DNA of 64,000 nucleotides, taken from Pelagibius sp. Alg239-R121 (GTDB lineage: Bacteria; Pseudomonadota; Alphaproteobacteria; Kiloniellales; Kiloniellaceae). Below, one piece after another: positions 34,638 to 43,729 of this stretch (position 1 is the first letter of the stretch; every line of letters starts with the position of its first letter). Where the stretch lies: contig NZ_CAMZOF010000003.1 in assembly GCF_947331435.1 (NCBI RefSeq), positions 62,001-126,000 on the forward strand, in the 5' to 3' direction. The notes below the pieces were generated by a model. That model searched no databases, had not been told where the DNA came from, and was given only the letters and a program-made list of their open reading frames with translations. Made by a program: the position numbers and the translations under genes.

Positions 34638-35072
34638 ATGAGATACACCCTGGTCGCAGGAAAAGAGACTCTCCTGAGCTTTCTGCTTTGCGTTCTTGTG
34701 TTGGTGCACAGCGCAGTGGCACAGGAGGACCCGACTGCCTGCACCCGAGTCAACAGTCTGACGGAGATCGTTCTCGAGCACTTGACCGAAGATGGCATCG
34801 GGACGGGTGATTTGGCGGCGTCTATGGCCGTGAGTAAAAAGACTCTTGGGTGGCGCCTGAAGGAAGCGCAAGGACAGCTTCCTGCAGCTTTCATCCGCTC
34901 CATACGTCTGAATTAAGCACGTGATCTGATCCTTTTGCACCGACACAACACGCTGGCTGAGATTGCCTATGCTGCGGGCTTCTCCAGTGCCGGTTACTTA
35001 GCTAAGCTGTACCGGCAGGAATTTGGGGAAACGACGAGCGAATCTTTCAAGTTTGCGGCACGCGGGGTGTAG
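34638..35072 (+). pseudogene. AraC-type HTH protein with signal-like N-terminus, split by in-frame stop
   Basis: A signal/anchor-like segment (LLSFLLCVLVLVHSAVAQED) is followed by the first AraC half: LTEIVLEHLTEDGIGTGDLA, then SMAVSKKTLGWRLKEAQGQL. At 34914-34916 a TAA replaces the residue where AraC proteins usually have Glu (RLN-stop-ARDL). The same frame continues with the second half, NTLAEIAYAAGFSSAGYLAK and LYRQEFGETTSESF, to TAG 35070-35072. One base change (GAA to TAA) explains the break. A short form of 92 residues could still be made. The combination of an export signal with a DNA-binding domain is unusual and may reflect membrane anchoring. Confidence 0.7.
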
Positions 35073-35128
35073 CGTGTAGAGGTAAAGTGTTGATTGGCCG
35101 GTGATCTGAAGGGCGGAGCCGTGACTTT

Positions 35129-36406
35129 ATGAACGGTCGAACGGCGTTGGCGCGGAGGTTGAACCGGCGGGTTTTCTACGGCTGGTTCATGGTGTTCGTG
35201 GCCGGTTTCAGCATCTTTGCCAGCGGACCGGGGCAGTCCCACACCTTCAGCGCCTTCAATGCCCTGATCGCGGCCGATCTGGGGATCACCAACACCGAAC
35301 TCGCCTTTGCCTACTCTCTGGCGACGATTGGCGCTGCTTTTCTGCTGCCGCTGTTCGGACGGCAGGTCGAACGCTTCGGATCCCGGCGCAGTCTGCTGGT
35401 CGTGTCAACGGCGCTGGGTTTTGCCTGCTTCTTTTTTGGGGCGGCAGCAAACTTCCTCTGGCTGGTGATCGGCTTCGGTTTGTTGAGATTTCTCGGTCAG
35501 GGCTCGATGATGCTGGGGGCGGCAAATCTGGTTGCGCAGTGGTTCTCGCTCAAGCGTGGATTCGCCATGGGATTGATGGCACTCGGTTTCGCTGCTTCCA
35601 TGGCGATCCACCCTACGCTCGCACGCGTCTTGATTGAACTCTTTGGCTGGCGCGAGGCTTGGTTTGGTCTCGGATTGATGACCTGGGTGATGATGCTCCC
35701 GGTGTTGTTCTTTTTGGCGCAGGACAAGCCCGAGGATCTGGGCCTCAGCCCTGACGGTGTAGAGGCGCCAAAGAAAGCAGATGGAGAAAAACCGTTACTC
35801 GGTGGCGTGACTCTTGCCGAGGCTCTGCGTCACCCGAGCTTTTACATTGTCGCAACAGGTCTCTTTACGATCTCCGGGCTCGTGACGACACTGCATTTTC
35901 ATCAGTTTAACATTCTGGCTTCACAGGGACTGAATGCCAATTGGGCAACCTTGGGGTTTTGGTTCACTGCAATCACCATGGTTGCCGCCATGCCGCTGGT
36001 CGGGCGCGGTTTCGACCGATTCCGTACGCGTTACATGTTCGCTGCGGCCTTGTGTGTGCAGGCTGCCACTTTGGTGGGTGTAACCTTCGTCGATTCGGTT
36101 TCGCTACTGATCGCCTACTCCATGGCTTTCGGCCTGAACAACGCCTTTTCCATGACCATATTCGGCTATATCTTCCCGCGCTATTTCGGACGCCTGCACC
36201 TTGGGCGCATTCAGGGGACGGGCCAAATGGTGGCGGTGTTCGGCGCGTCGGTCGGTCCGATTCCTGTCTCCTATGCCTTGGATTTTCTGGGCGATCCTGT
36301 GATCACACTCAGGCTGCTGGCGACCTTTCCACTCATCGTCGCACTGGTGGCGGCGCTGTTCCTGAGAACAATGCTGCAGGTCACCGGCAGTGAGCACCTG
36401 GAATGA
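35129..36406 (+). CDS. MFS transporter
   Basis: A 425-residue, 12-helix MFS protein. Helix 1 (FYGWFMVFVAGFSIFASGPG) and the ADLGITNTELAFAYSLATIG segment resemble oxalate:formate/monocarboxylate-type carriers. The motif-A-like loop between helices 2 and 3 reads FGRQVERFGSRR. ATG 35129 has GGAG 11 bases upstream. No functionally related neighbour defines its substrate: the genes on either side are the split AraC-type gene and a haemolysin-III protein. Confidence 0.88.
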   Translation: MNGRTALARRLNRRVFYGWFMVFVAGFSIFASGPGQSHTFSAFNALIAADLGITNTELAFAYSLATIGAAFLLPLFGRQVERFGSRRSLLVVSTALGFACFFFGAAANFLWLVIGFGLLRFLGQGSMMLGAANLVAQWFSLKRGFAMGLMALGFAASMAIHPTLARVLIELFGWREAWFGLGLMTWVMMLPVLFFLAQDKPEDLGLSPDGVEAPKKADGEKPLLGGVTLAEALRHPSFYIVATGLFTISGLVTTLHFHQFNILASQGLNANWATLGFWFTAITMVAAMPLVGRGFDRFRTRYMFAAALCVQAATLVGVTFVDSVSLLIAYSMAFGLNNAFSMTIFGYIFPRYFGRLHLGRIQGTGQMVAVFGASVGPIPVSYALDFLGDPVITLRLLATFPLIVALVAALFLRTMLQVTGSEHLE

Positions 36407-36522
36407 GTGAACCCAGCGTCACAAAAACAATAGGACGTTTGAAACGAACCCAGCGCGTGCTTAACTGATGTGAGCGCCGCTTGAGCAGGCGGATGCGCAT
36501 TTTCTTGGGGAAGATCCCGGAC

Positions 36523-37185
36523 ATGTATGTCGAATGTTATCCCCGTGACGAAGAACGGGTGAATGCCCTGACCCACGGTCTCGGCGCGCTGTTGAGCGCA
36601 GCCGGGCTCATATTCATGGTCATGCAGGCCGAAAGCGTGGGGCGCGATGGCAGCTTGCCGGCCGTCATCATATACGGCGGTGCGATGATCTTGCTGTTTC
36701 TGTTTTCAGCGCTCCACCATGCCGTCTGGAACCCTGGTCTGAAGCAGTTCCTGTTGGCGCTGGATCATTGCGGAATCTACCTGCTGATCGCGGGCACCTA
36801 TACGCCCTTTTGCCTCATGCTGCCAACGGGTGAGGAATGGACTCTGCTGGCGATGATATGGGGGCTGGCGGTGGCCGGGATCACTGTGCAGATAGCGGCC
36901 TTTCTCACCGGCCAAAGCGACCGTTACGAAAGATTCGCCTACATCTTCTATCTGGCGATGGGCTGGTTGCCGATGCTCTATGCGCGCGAGACCGTATTCG
37001 GTGTTCTGGAGTCGCGTGGACTCTGGCTGTTGGTCGCCGGCGGTCTGGCCTATAGCATCGGGGTGGCGTTCTATCTTTGGAAAGGGTTGCGCTTCGGACA
37101 TGCCGTGTGGCATCTCTTTGTGATTGCCGGCGCCGGATTCCATTTTTTCTCGATCTTCTATTACGTCGTTCCCGAGTATCCCTGA
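36523..37185 (+). CDS. trhA: haemolysin III/TrhA (PAQR-like) membrane protein
   Basis: A 220-residue protein with about seven membrane helices. The N-terminal VNALTHGLGALLSAAGLI, the central LFSALHHAVW and DHCGIYLLIAGTYTPF, and the C-terminal FGHAVWHLFVIAGAGFHFFS contain the His residues that bind zinc in PAQR/TrhA proteins. The family is thought to act in membrane lipid homeostasis; haemolysis is not its proven natural role. Start ATG 36523 is chosen because it gives the usual short N-tail. A TTG at 36481 and other in-frame starts exist, and the RBS evidence is weak. Confidence 0.88.
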   Translation: MYVECYPRDEERVNALTHGLGALLSAAGLIFMVMQAESVGRDGSLPAVIIYGGAMILLFLFSALHHAVWNPGLKQFLLALDHCGIYLLIAGTYTPFCLMLPTGEEWTLLAMIWGLAVAGITVQIAAFLTGQSDRYERFAYIFYLAMGWLPMLYARETVFGVLESRGLWLLVAGGLAYSIGVAFYLWKGLRFGHAVWHLFVIAGAGFHFFSIFYYVVPEYP

Positions 37186-37309
37186 TACCGCACGCGCCCC
37201 TGTGCCGGCCTATTTTGGCAAAGGGCCTGGGGCATGAAGTCAGCTGCAGGGCTGTCGTTACGAACGCACGGTTCTTGTTCCTGCCGGCTGAACCTGGAGA
37301 GACCCGCCG

Positions 37310-38710
37310 ATGACGACCTACAAGATGACCAAGCCCGAATATTGGTCATACCTTGTCGGTGTGTTTGGCCTGTACGGACTAATCTTCTTTCCTCTCCTTT
37401 CCTATTACGGGTTTGAGTACTGGCAGACGCAGCCCGATTTTTTCGCGGGATTGAGTGCGGATCCAGATTTGACGATTGTCGACCTGTTTGCGCCGGCCCT
37501 GATTTTCTGCACAGGTTTTGCGCTGTCGAGAGATCGGATACATGGGTTTAGCGTGGTTCGCTTCGGTCTGTTTCTTCTGCTGATAAATCTTGCCGCCTTG
37601 GGTGCGTCAGCGAACAGGGATGTCTTAATTTTCCTTCCAGGCGGGCTGATCGGATGTTGGATATGCGGGAACTTTGCGCGATCCGCCTTTGCCAGAGTGT
37701 CGTCATCCTCTGATGCATCATCCAATAAAGAACTGGTGTTTTTCTCCAGTGGTATCGTGGTGCTGGTCACCGCCGCATTCGTTGGTTTCAGCGCTTATGG
37801 TCCGGTCAGGTTCTCGCTGGACGAGGGGGCCGTCTTTGTTCGCGCTACCGTTCCGCCAGGCTACCCGCAGGATCACCGAGCCGCGGCTGTTTCCACGCTG
37901 GAAGAGCAGATTCTGGCGTTGAGCGAAGTGGAGACGCTCAAGAGTTTCGCAGGGTACACAGATGAGGACCACGAGTTTGCCAGGTCTCTTTATGTCAGAG
38001 AAATATTGTTGGAACTTAATCCTGCAGTCTGGTGGCGCAAGGGAAGCCAGCGACTGGCCCTGGTCAACACTCTGCGGGAAATGGAACTCCGGTTCCCAGG
38101 CGTAAAAATCACGGTACTAGAACAGCTGGATCGCCCTGAGTTTGCTCTGGAACAGGCATCGTATACTTTCTCCGAACTCCAGTTTGTTCCCGATCGCGAA
38201 GCGCTTGCCCGTTTGGGCGTCCAGGCAACGGACCTAAATGCGGCAATGAGTTTGAAGCTGCGTCTTTCGTCAGGGAGCGTCTCCATGAGAGATCTTGGCA
38301 CTGTCGAGGTCGCGGGGAAACGCATAGCGCTCTCCGAGTTGGGCGAATTCAGGTCAGTTAAAACCGAGTATCTGGCAGGCGACCTGCCGAGTGGAAAATG
38401 GCTGCAGATCAAGCACGAGACAATGCCTTCAGGTGATCAGGGATTTACCGTGTATCTCGATGAAGACAGATTGCGTGCTTTTGGGATTTCTCTCGCGGAC
38501 ATTGATGCCAAAATCCGGGCCGGCCTTGGTACGTTGTCGGGGCAGGGCGATTTAAAGGCGTTAGAAGATCTGGTGTTGGTCAGTGCCGACGACAGGAGCG
38601 CTTCGCTTCGCCTTGGCGACATTGCAAAGGTAATTTTCGGCGAGGTGCGCGGCGCTCAGAGTGAGGTGCAAGGCGTGCCATATGTGATTTCTGTTGGCCA
38701 AGTCCGGTGA
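37310..38710 (+). CDS. five-TM protein fused to RND-porter-like periplasmic domains
   Basis: A 466-residue protein of unusual design. Five hydrophobic helices lie at about 12-34, 57-74, 82-99, 104-122 and 141-163. From residue 170 it looks like the porter part of RND/CusA-type pumps: DEGAVFVRATVPPGYPQ, then LEEQILALSEVETLKSFAG, like the PN1/PC subdomain start. Two docking-like units follow: LARLGVQATDLNAAMSLKLR and LRAFGISLADIDAKIRAGLG, each with a strand-rich tail (RDLGTVEVAGKRIALSELGE; RLGDIAKVIFGE). No RND transmembrane proton-relay domain is present. GGAGAG precedes the ATG. Function unknown; a sensor or accessory role is possible. Confidence 0.65.
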   Translation: MTTYKMTKPEYWSYLVGVFGLYGLIFFPLLSYYGFEYWQTQPDFFAGLSADPDLTIVDLFAPALIFCTGFALSRDRIHGFSVVRFGLFLLLINLAALGASANRDVLIFLPGGLIGCWICGNFARSAFARVSSSSDASSNKELVFFSSGIVVLVTAAFVGFSAYGPVRFSLDEGAVFVRATVPPGYPQDHRAAAVSTLEEQILALSEVETLKSFAGYTDEDHEFARSLYVREILLELNPAVWWRKGSQRLALVNTLREMELRFPGVKITVLEQLDRPEFALEQASYTFSELQFVPDREALARLGVQATDLNAAMSLKLRLSSGSVSMRDLGTVEVAGKRIALSELGEFRSVKTEYLAGDLPSGKWLQIKHETMPSGDQGFTVYLDEDRLRAFGISLADIDAKIRAGLGTLSGQGDLKALEDLVLVSADDRSASLRLGDIAKVIFGEVRGAQSEVQGVPYVISVGQVR

Positions 38711-38749
38711 ACAACGAAGACCTCGTCACTCGCCAGAACGAGGACACGA

Positions 38750-39268
38750 TTAGGTTACGTCGAAGTTTGTTCCGACCCAGCGCACGCGGCTGATGCCTTC
38801 CGGTTTTTCCAGCCGCGCAACGAGCTGCCAGAGAGCCTGAGGCGTCACAAAATCCAGAACCTCTGCGGTCTGCATCAGTCCGAAGTCCGCTTTCAGGTTA
38901 GCATAGGCCTTTGCGGAAACCTTTTCCCGTACTGAGGTCCACAGCGTCTCGAACAGCCAGGCAGCCATGTTCTTGACCTGTATGGATGGAAGCTGATGAC
39001 CCTCGCGGAAGTGATCGGCTGCCGAGCTTTGTGCGGGAAGATTCAATGACGCGCCCTCGGCAAAGCGAAGGGTGACCACCTCGCCGGCGCTTTCGAAAGC
39101 CGCGAGGTGTAAGCCGGTTTTTGGATTCGGCGCTGGAACGAATAGGCGTGCCGGTAGCCGGACACGTGGAGTCGCGACCGGAGAGCGCCCGATAGCGAGA
39201 CTCCCACCTGAAACCAGGAGAAGTGCAACGATTGACTGTTGGAATAACAGGCGTCTCGTGACCTGCAT
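38750..39268 (-). CDS. exported protein of unknown function
   Basis: A 172-residue protein with a signal peptide containing twin arginines (VTRRLLFQQSIVALLLVSGG). The mature part (RVRLPARLFVPAPNPKTGLH, FAEGASLNLPAQSSAADHFR) is strand-rich, with a C-terminal helical part ending RVRWVGTNFDVT. I do not recognise a family. It is convergent with the RND-porter-like gene at its 3' end and lies upstream of, but divergent from, the IclR gene. Tat export is possible but the RR context is not a full SRRxFLK motif. Confidence 0.55.
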   Translation of the reverse strand: MQVTRRLLFQQSIVALLLVSGGSLAIGRSPVATPRVRLPARLFVPAPNPKTGLHLAAFESAGEVVTLRFAEGASLNLPAQSSAADHFREGHQLPSIQVKNMAAWLFETLWTSVREKVSAKAYANLKADFGLMQTAEVLDFVTPQALWQLVARLEKPEGISRVRWVGTNFDVT

Positions 39269-39470
39269 ATCAAAGCTCCCAAATTAACTTGCAGGTTCGG
39301 TACGGCTTCGGCGTTACGCAGGCGCCTGCCGATCGTTGGACTGAAGGGTGGATTTCAAGCCGATGAGCGGAGTTTGAAAAGCCAGCCAAGGAACCCGATT
39401 CTATCACGTGCAGCGAGATAACATCATACGCGAATTGATGCGGCGGTCACTTTGTGTTTGCTTAGTTGCC

Positions 39471-40298
39471 ATGAGTAAAGCAGATAAACCGAACAGATCG
39501 AAGGGGTCTTCCGCGCCAGCCCGTAAGGCGGCCGCGCCGGGCACGGATTTAGAGCGGGATACGCGCAAAGGCGTGCAGTCCGTTGAACTGGCGTTTTCGA
39601 TCCTGCGTGTCATGGAAGCGGCTGAACGGGCGCTCGCGGTCAAGGAAATCGCTGGCCGCCTCGAAATGCCGCCTTCGAAGGTGCATCACTACCTGGTCTC
39701 GCTCGTGCGTTCGGGGGTGCTCCAGCAAAACAGCGCCGGCGCCTATGACCTAGGTCCTTTTGCTCTTCATCTGGGACTGTCTGCGCTTAGACGGCTCGAT
39801 CCGATCGCTCGCAGCAATGCGGCCGCCGAAGCTTTACGCGATAAAACAGGTGAAGCGGTCTTTGTCGCAGTTTGGGGCAGTCACGGTCCTACAATCGTGC
39901 GTTACTTTGAAGGATTCCAGCCGGTCACGGTTGAGGTCAGGGCAGGCCTTGTTCTGCCAGTCGTATCTTCGGCCACGGGACGGGTCTTTCTCGCCTGGGG
40001 GCATGAGAGCCAGCTGGCACCCATCCTGGGTCGTGAGCAAGGGGTGTCGAAAAGCGAGATAAAAAAAATCCGCGCAGCTACCAGGGCGGATGGGCTCGGA
40101 CGCGTCGAAGGCAATCTCCTGCCGCGCATAGCTGCACTCAGTGTACCCGTCTTTGATCGAGATAAGCGGCTCGCTTTAACTGTGACAGCGCTCGGCTGGA
40201 TCGGCGAATTCAATGTGGATCTCGACGGACCGGTGGCGCTGGCCCTACAGAAAACCGCCCGGCGACTATCCAGTGAATTGGGCTACGTCGCGCGCTGA
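39471..40298 (+). CDS. IclR family transcriptional regulator
   Basis: A 275-residue IclR-type regulator. The N-terminal winged helix reads KGVQSVELAFSILRVMEAAE, then VKEIAGRLEMPPSKVHHYLV. The C-terminal effector domain contains GPTIVRYFEGFQPV and the conserved VSSATGRVFLAWG. ATG 39471 is preferred over an earlier frame. It lies convergent with the DctP binding-protein gene (gap 78 bp) and close to the P450 fusion, so it most likely controls that catabolic module. The inducer, often an aromatic acid, is unknown. Confidence 0.9.
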   Translation: MSKADKPNRSKGSSAPARKAAAPGTDLERDTRKGVQSVELAFSILRVMEAAERALAVKEIAGRLEMPPSKVHHYLVSLVRSGVLQQNSAGAYDLGPFALHLGLSALRRLDPIARSNAAAEALRDKTGEAVFVAVWGSHGPTIVRYFEGFQPVTVEVRAGLVLPVVSSATGRVFLAWGHESQLAPILGREQGVSKSEIKKIRAATRADGLGRVEGNLLPRIAALSVPVFDRDKRLALTVTALGWIGEFNVDLDGPVALALQKTARRLSSELGYVAR

Positions 40299-40376
40299 AT
40301 TTTATGGAGATGAAAAACGGCAGTGGCACCGGCTACTTGCCAGCCAGAGGCTCGCAGCCTGCCCCTGTAAATGAAG

Positions 40377-41408
40377 TCAATTCGCCGACATTTCTGTTTG
40401 CACCATCCTGTGTGCAGCTGCTGCGTCGATGCCTTTGGCGGTGATCTCAGCCAGCACGCTCCCGACGATCTTTTCCGCGATCGGCTTGTAGGTCGCGATA
40501 TCGGCGTCCGATGCGCTGTTGATCGAATTGCCTGCGGTGTCGTTGGTTAGCTTGCGGGCTTTGTCGTCGTTCGCATCCCAGATCGCGCCTGCCATGCGGC
40601 TTGCCGGTTCGCCGAACACTTTCTCTTCCAACGCTTGACGGACATCCGCCGGCAGTGAGTCGAATACTTCCTCATTCATGATAAAGGCGAAGGACCCCCG
40701 GTAAAGTCCGCCCGGAATCACATAAACGTTCTTGGCGACCTCGGTCAGTTTGAATCCGCCCCGGGTCTCGAGCGGCATGACCACGCCGTCGGCTGTCCTG
40801 GAGGCAAGGGTTTCATACACCTTGGGGGCTGGGACCTTGATACCCGTCGCTCCCAGGGCATTGCCGACTTCGGAGCCCACGCCGCCGGGGACCCGGATTT
40901 TCATGCCCTTTATCTCCGAAAGCGATGTGACCTTCACGTTAGAGTGCAGCTGCGCGGGGCCATGGGTATGAAGGCCGATCAGTTTTACGCCGCGGTGTTC
41001 CTTTGCCTTTGCAAGGTACTTTTGATGCACGCGCCAATAGGCGACCGAGGCGGCTTCGGCATTGCCATCGTATCCAGGCAGCTCGATAAGCTTGGTCGCG
41101 GTGAAGCGCCCGGCTTGATAACCATGGAAGATCACGGACATATCAGCGGCACCATCGATGACCAGATCCATTTGAGCCGGTGGCGGGGCGATCCCGTATT
41201 TGACTTCCGCTGTGACGCGGCCGCCGGTTGCTTCCTCCATCATTTTGATCAAGCTAGGCCACATCTGAGCGTTTAACCCGTGTTTCGGCGGTGCCCAGCT
41301 TGAAATCGTCAGGTTGAACTCGGCTGCATTGACGCTTGGCGCGTTCGCTGCATTCGCGGCGACCAAGATTGCGCTTACACCTCCGAGGATCAATTTCCCT
41401 ACGTTCAT
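40377..41408 (-). CDS. DctP-family TRAP solute-binding protein (orphan)
   Basis: A 343-residue periplasmic binding protein of the DctP/TRAP type. A Sec signal (MNVGKLILGGVSAILVAANA) is followed by the family-typical FNLTISSWAPPKHGLNAQMW and PSLIKMMEEATGGRV. A central GMKIRVPGGVGSEVGNALGA is the DctP ligand-binding helix region. No DctQ or DctM permease gene lies beside it, so it must use a distant permease or act alone. GGGAGG five bases before ATG 41408 fixes the start. It is divergent from the P450 fusion across 104 bp, so the two probably share regulation. Confidence 0.9.
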   Translation of the reverse strand: MNVGKLILGGVSAILVAANAANAPSVNAAEFNLTISSWAPPKHGLNAQMWPSLIKMMEEATGGRVTAEVKYGIAPPPAQMDLVIDGAADMSVIFHGYQAGRFTATKLIELPGYDGNAEAASVAYWRVHQKYLAKAKEHRGVKLIGLHTHGPAQLHSNVKVTSLSEIKGMKIRVPGGVGSEVGNALGATGIKVPAPKVYETLASRTADGVVMPLETRGGFKLTEVAKNVYVIPGGLYRGSFAFIMNEEVFDSLPADVRQALEEKVFGEPASRMAGAIWDANDDKARKLTNDTAGNSINSASDADIATYKPIAEKIVGSVLAEITAKGIDAAAAHRMVQTEMSAN

Positions 41409-41512
41409 CCCATCCTCCCTCATGTGGCAGATTCTCTGTATTTAATATTGATAAATATATTTAACCAATGATAAGACAGGGTGCAAGGATATTGGTTGGA
41501 AGCAGGTTTGCC

Positions 41513-43684
41513 ATGGTTGACGTGCCGCTTTGTAATGCGGATTTTTACAGTGATACCTTTATCCAGGATCCCTGGCCTCGCTATGCCGAGATGCGGGCGC
41601 TTGGCCCGGTCATCTACTTGCCAAAGCTCGATAACTATGCGTTGACCAGGCACAAGTCCATTCAGGCGGCTCTGCGCGATCCCGTCACCTTTTGCAGCAG
41701 CAAGGGCGTTGCCGGCGACCGCTTTGGCTGCAGTTTCCTCCAGGGCAATACCGTCGCTTCCGATGAGCCGCGCCATTCGGAGTTGCGCCGGGCGATGGCG
41801 CCGCCACTTCTGCCCGGAGCGCTCAAGGCCATCCGTGGCGAGGTTCAGCGGCACTCCGATGCTCTCATTGACCGCCTCTGTGCCGCAGCCGGCTTTGACG
41901 TGATGGCCGATCTGGCGCGCTATCTGCCGCTGACCATTGTTCGCGATATGGTTGGTTTGCCGGATTTCGGTCAGGAAAACATGCTGAAATGGGCGGCGGC
42001 GGCGTTTGATGTTTTAGGCGAGCAGAATGAGCGGGGGAAATGCGCGCTTGCGGCCATTGAGGAGATGCGGGAATTCATCGGTACCGGCGCGACCCCAGAT
42101 AAACTGAAACAGGGAAGTTGGACTCGCCGTATCCATGAACTTGTGGATCAGGGTGGACTGAGTGCTGGCCTCGCACAATTCGCCATCCGCGACTACATCA
42201 ATCCCAGTCTCGATACGACGATCTCGGCGACCGGCGAATTGATTTGGCAATTGGCGAGAAACCCTGACCAGTGGGAGGAGATCAAGAACGACCCGGACCT
42301 CTGTACCAATGCGGTCAACGAAGCGGTTCGTCTGTGCACGCCGATTCGCAGCTTCTCGCGCCATACGACCCGCGACGTTGAAGTTGAAGGCTACTGCATT
42401 CCCGAGGGCTCCCGGGTGATGATGCTGTTCGCTTCAGCCAACCGCGATGAAGCTCAGTTCGATGATCCGGATCGGTTTGATGTGACCCGTAATCCGAAAG
42501 ACCATTTGGGTTTCGGGAGCGGCATTCACATGTGCGTAGGCATGCATCTTGCCCAGATGGAAATGGTGTCTCTGCTGCATGCGATGATTCCGCGCGTCGG
42601 TCGTGTCGATGTCGGTGAGCCGATCATCGCCATGAACAATACCATCCGCGCTTTCTCACACCTTGAGGCCTCGTTCGAGCCGGAAGGGCGCTTTTTTCCC
42701 GTACCAGTCATACCGCCGGCGCAGAAGGACACGAACAGCCTGCTGGCGGCAAAAGTGGCAGCTCGTAAGGAAGTCGCACGAGACATCATTACTCTCACGC
42801 TTGAACCCAAACCAGGAGATCGCTTTCCGCCCGCGGAGGCGGGCGCTCACGTTGACGTCCACATCCGGCCTGGTCTGGTCCGGCAGTATTCCCTAACCGG
42901 TAATCTCGACGAAGGTCCCTATTGCATCGCCGTCCAAAAAGAACCTCGGTCGCGCGGCGGATCCGTTGCCATGCACGAGAAGTTCCACCCTGGCTCGGAC
43001 ATCCTGATTGGCCGGCCACGCAACAACTTCCGGCTTCATGAAAGTGAGGCTCCAGTTGTTCTTTTCGCGGGCGGAGTAGGCCTGACACCGCTATTTGCCA
43101 TGGCCTGGCAGCTCCATAAGGCGGGGCGGCTTTTTGCACTCCATATTTCGGTCCGTGAGCGTGCGCGCTTGCCTTTCGCGGCGGACTTGGCTGCAGCACC
43201 CTTTGTTGAGCGGGTGCACCTGCATGTCGACGCCGAGCCTGACAGCCCGCCCGTTGATGTTGCCGAGGCGATACCGTCATTGGGAGCAAAAGCGCATCTT
43301 TACATCTGCGGGCCTGCCGGGTTCATGCGTTTCGTCGAAGGCGAGGCCCGCGCTGCAGGTCATCCGGCCAACCTGATCCATCTGGAGCACTTCAGTGCAG
43401 AGATCGACAGCGATGGCGAGGCCTTTGAAGTGATCGCTGCGAAATCCCGGACAACGATTAAGGTGCATGCGCAGGAAACAATCTTGGATGCCTTGAAGAA
43501 TGTCGGGATTTACGTCGAGACCTCTTGCGAGAACGGCGTTTGCGGAAGCTGTCTGACAGCGGTTCTGGAGGGCACGCCCGACCATCGTGATTTAGTGCAG
43601 ACGGATACCGAAAAAGCGTCGAACAGAAAGATAACGGTCTGCTGTTCACGCTCGAAATCGCGGCGGCTAGTGTTGGATGTTTAG
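41513..43684 (+). CDS. self-sufficient cytochrome P450 (P450-FMN reductase-ferredoxin fusion)
   Basis: A 723-residue fusion of three modules. P450: I-helix YINPSLDTTISATGELIW, ExxR in NEAVRLCTPIRS, and the haem loop GFGSGIHMCVGMHLAQ with Cys341. Reductase: VRQYSLTG for FMN and FAGGVGLTPLFAMAW for NADH. C-terminal plant-type 2Fe-2S: CENGVCGSC (Cys672, 677, 680) and a fourth Cys in TVCCSRS. This is the class VII, CYP116B-like layout, in which NAD(P)H drives hydroxylation or dealkylation without separate partners. Start ATG 41513 is preferred over ATG 41468. It is divergent from a TRAP binding protein and near an IclR gene, suggesting that it attacks an imported aromatic-type substrate. Confidence 0.93.
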   Translation: MVDVPLCNADFYSDTFIQDPWPRYAEMRALGPVIYLPKLDNYALTRHKSIQAALRDPVTFCSSKGVAGDRFGCSFLQGNTVASDEPRHSELRRAMAPPLLPGALKAIRGEVQRHSDALIDRLCAAAGFDVMADLARYLPLTIVRDMVGLPDFGQENMLKWAAAAFDVLGEQNERGKCALAAIEEMREFIGTGATPDKLKQGSWTRRIHELVDQGGLSAGLAQFAIRDYINPSLDTTISATGELIWQLARNPDQWEEIKNDPDLCTNAVNEAVRLCTPIRSFSRHTTRDVEVEGYCIPEGSRVMMLFASANRDEAQFDDPDRFDVTRNPKDHLGFGSGIHMCVGMHLAQMEMVSLLHAMIPRVGRVDVGEPIIAMNNTIRAFSHLEASFEPEGRFFPVPVIPPAQKDTNSLLAAKVAARKEVARDIITLTLEPKPGDRFPPAEAGAHVDVHIRPGLVRQYSLTGNLDEGPYCIAVQKEPRSRGGSVAMHEKFHPGSDILIGRPRNNFRLHESEAPVVLFAGGVGLTPLFAMAWQLHKAGRLFALHISVRERARLPFAADLAAAPFVERVHLHVDAEPDSPPVDVAEAIPSLGAKAHLYICGPAGFMRFVEGEARAAGHPANLIHLEHFSAEIDSDGEAFEVIAAKSRTTIKVHAQETILDALKNVGIYVETSCENGVCGSCLTAVLEGTPDHRDLVQTDTEKASNRKITVCCSRSKSRRLVLDV

Positions 43685-43729
43685 ACTCTTCGACGTGAGT
43701 TTGTCAGAATCCTGTATCTGATAGGCGTT

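Noticed and set aside
41495-41512. TTGG...TTGCC sigma-54-like match just before the P450 ATG
   Set aside because: The -24 half matches poorly and a start from it would fall after ATG 41513, inside the coding region.
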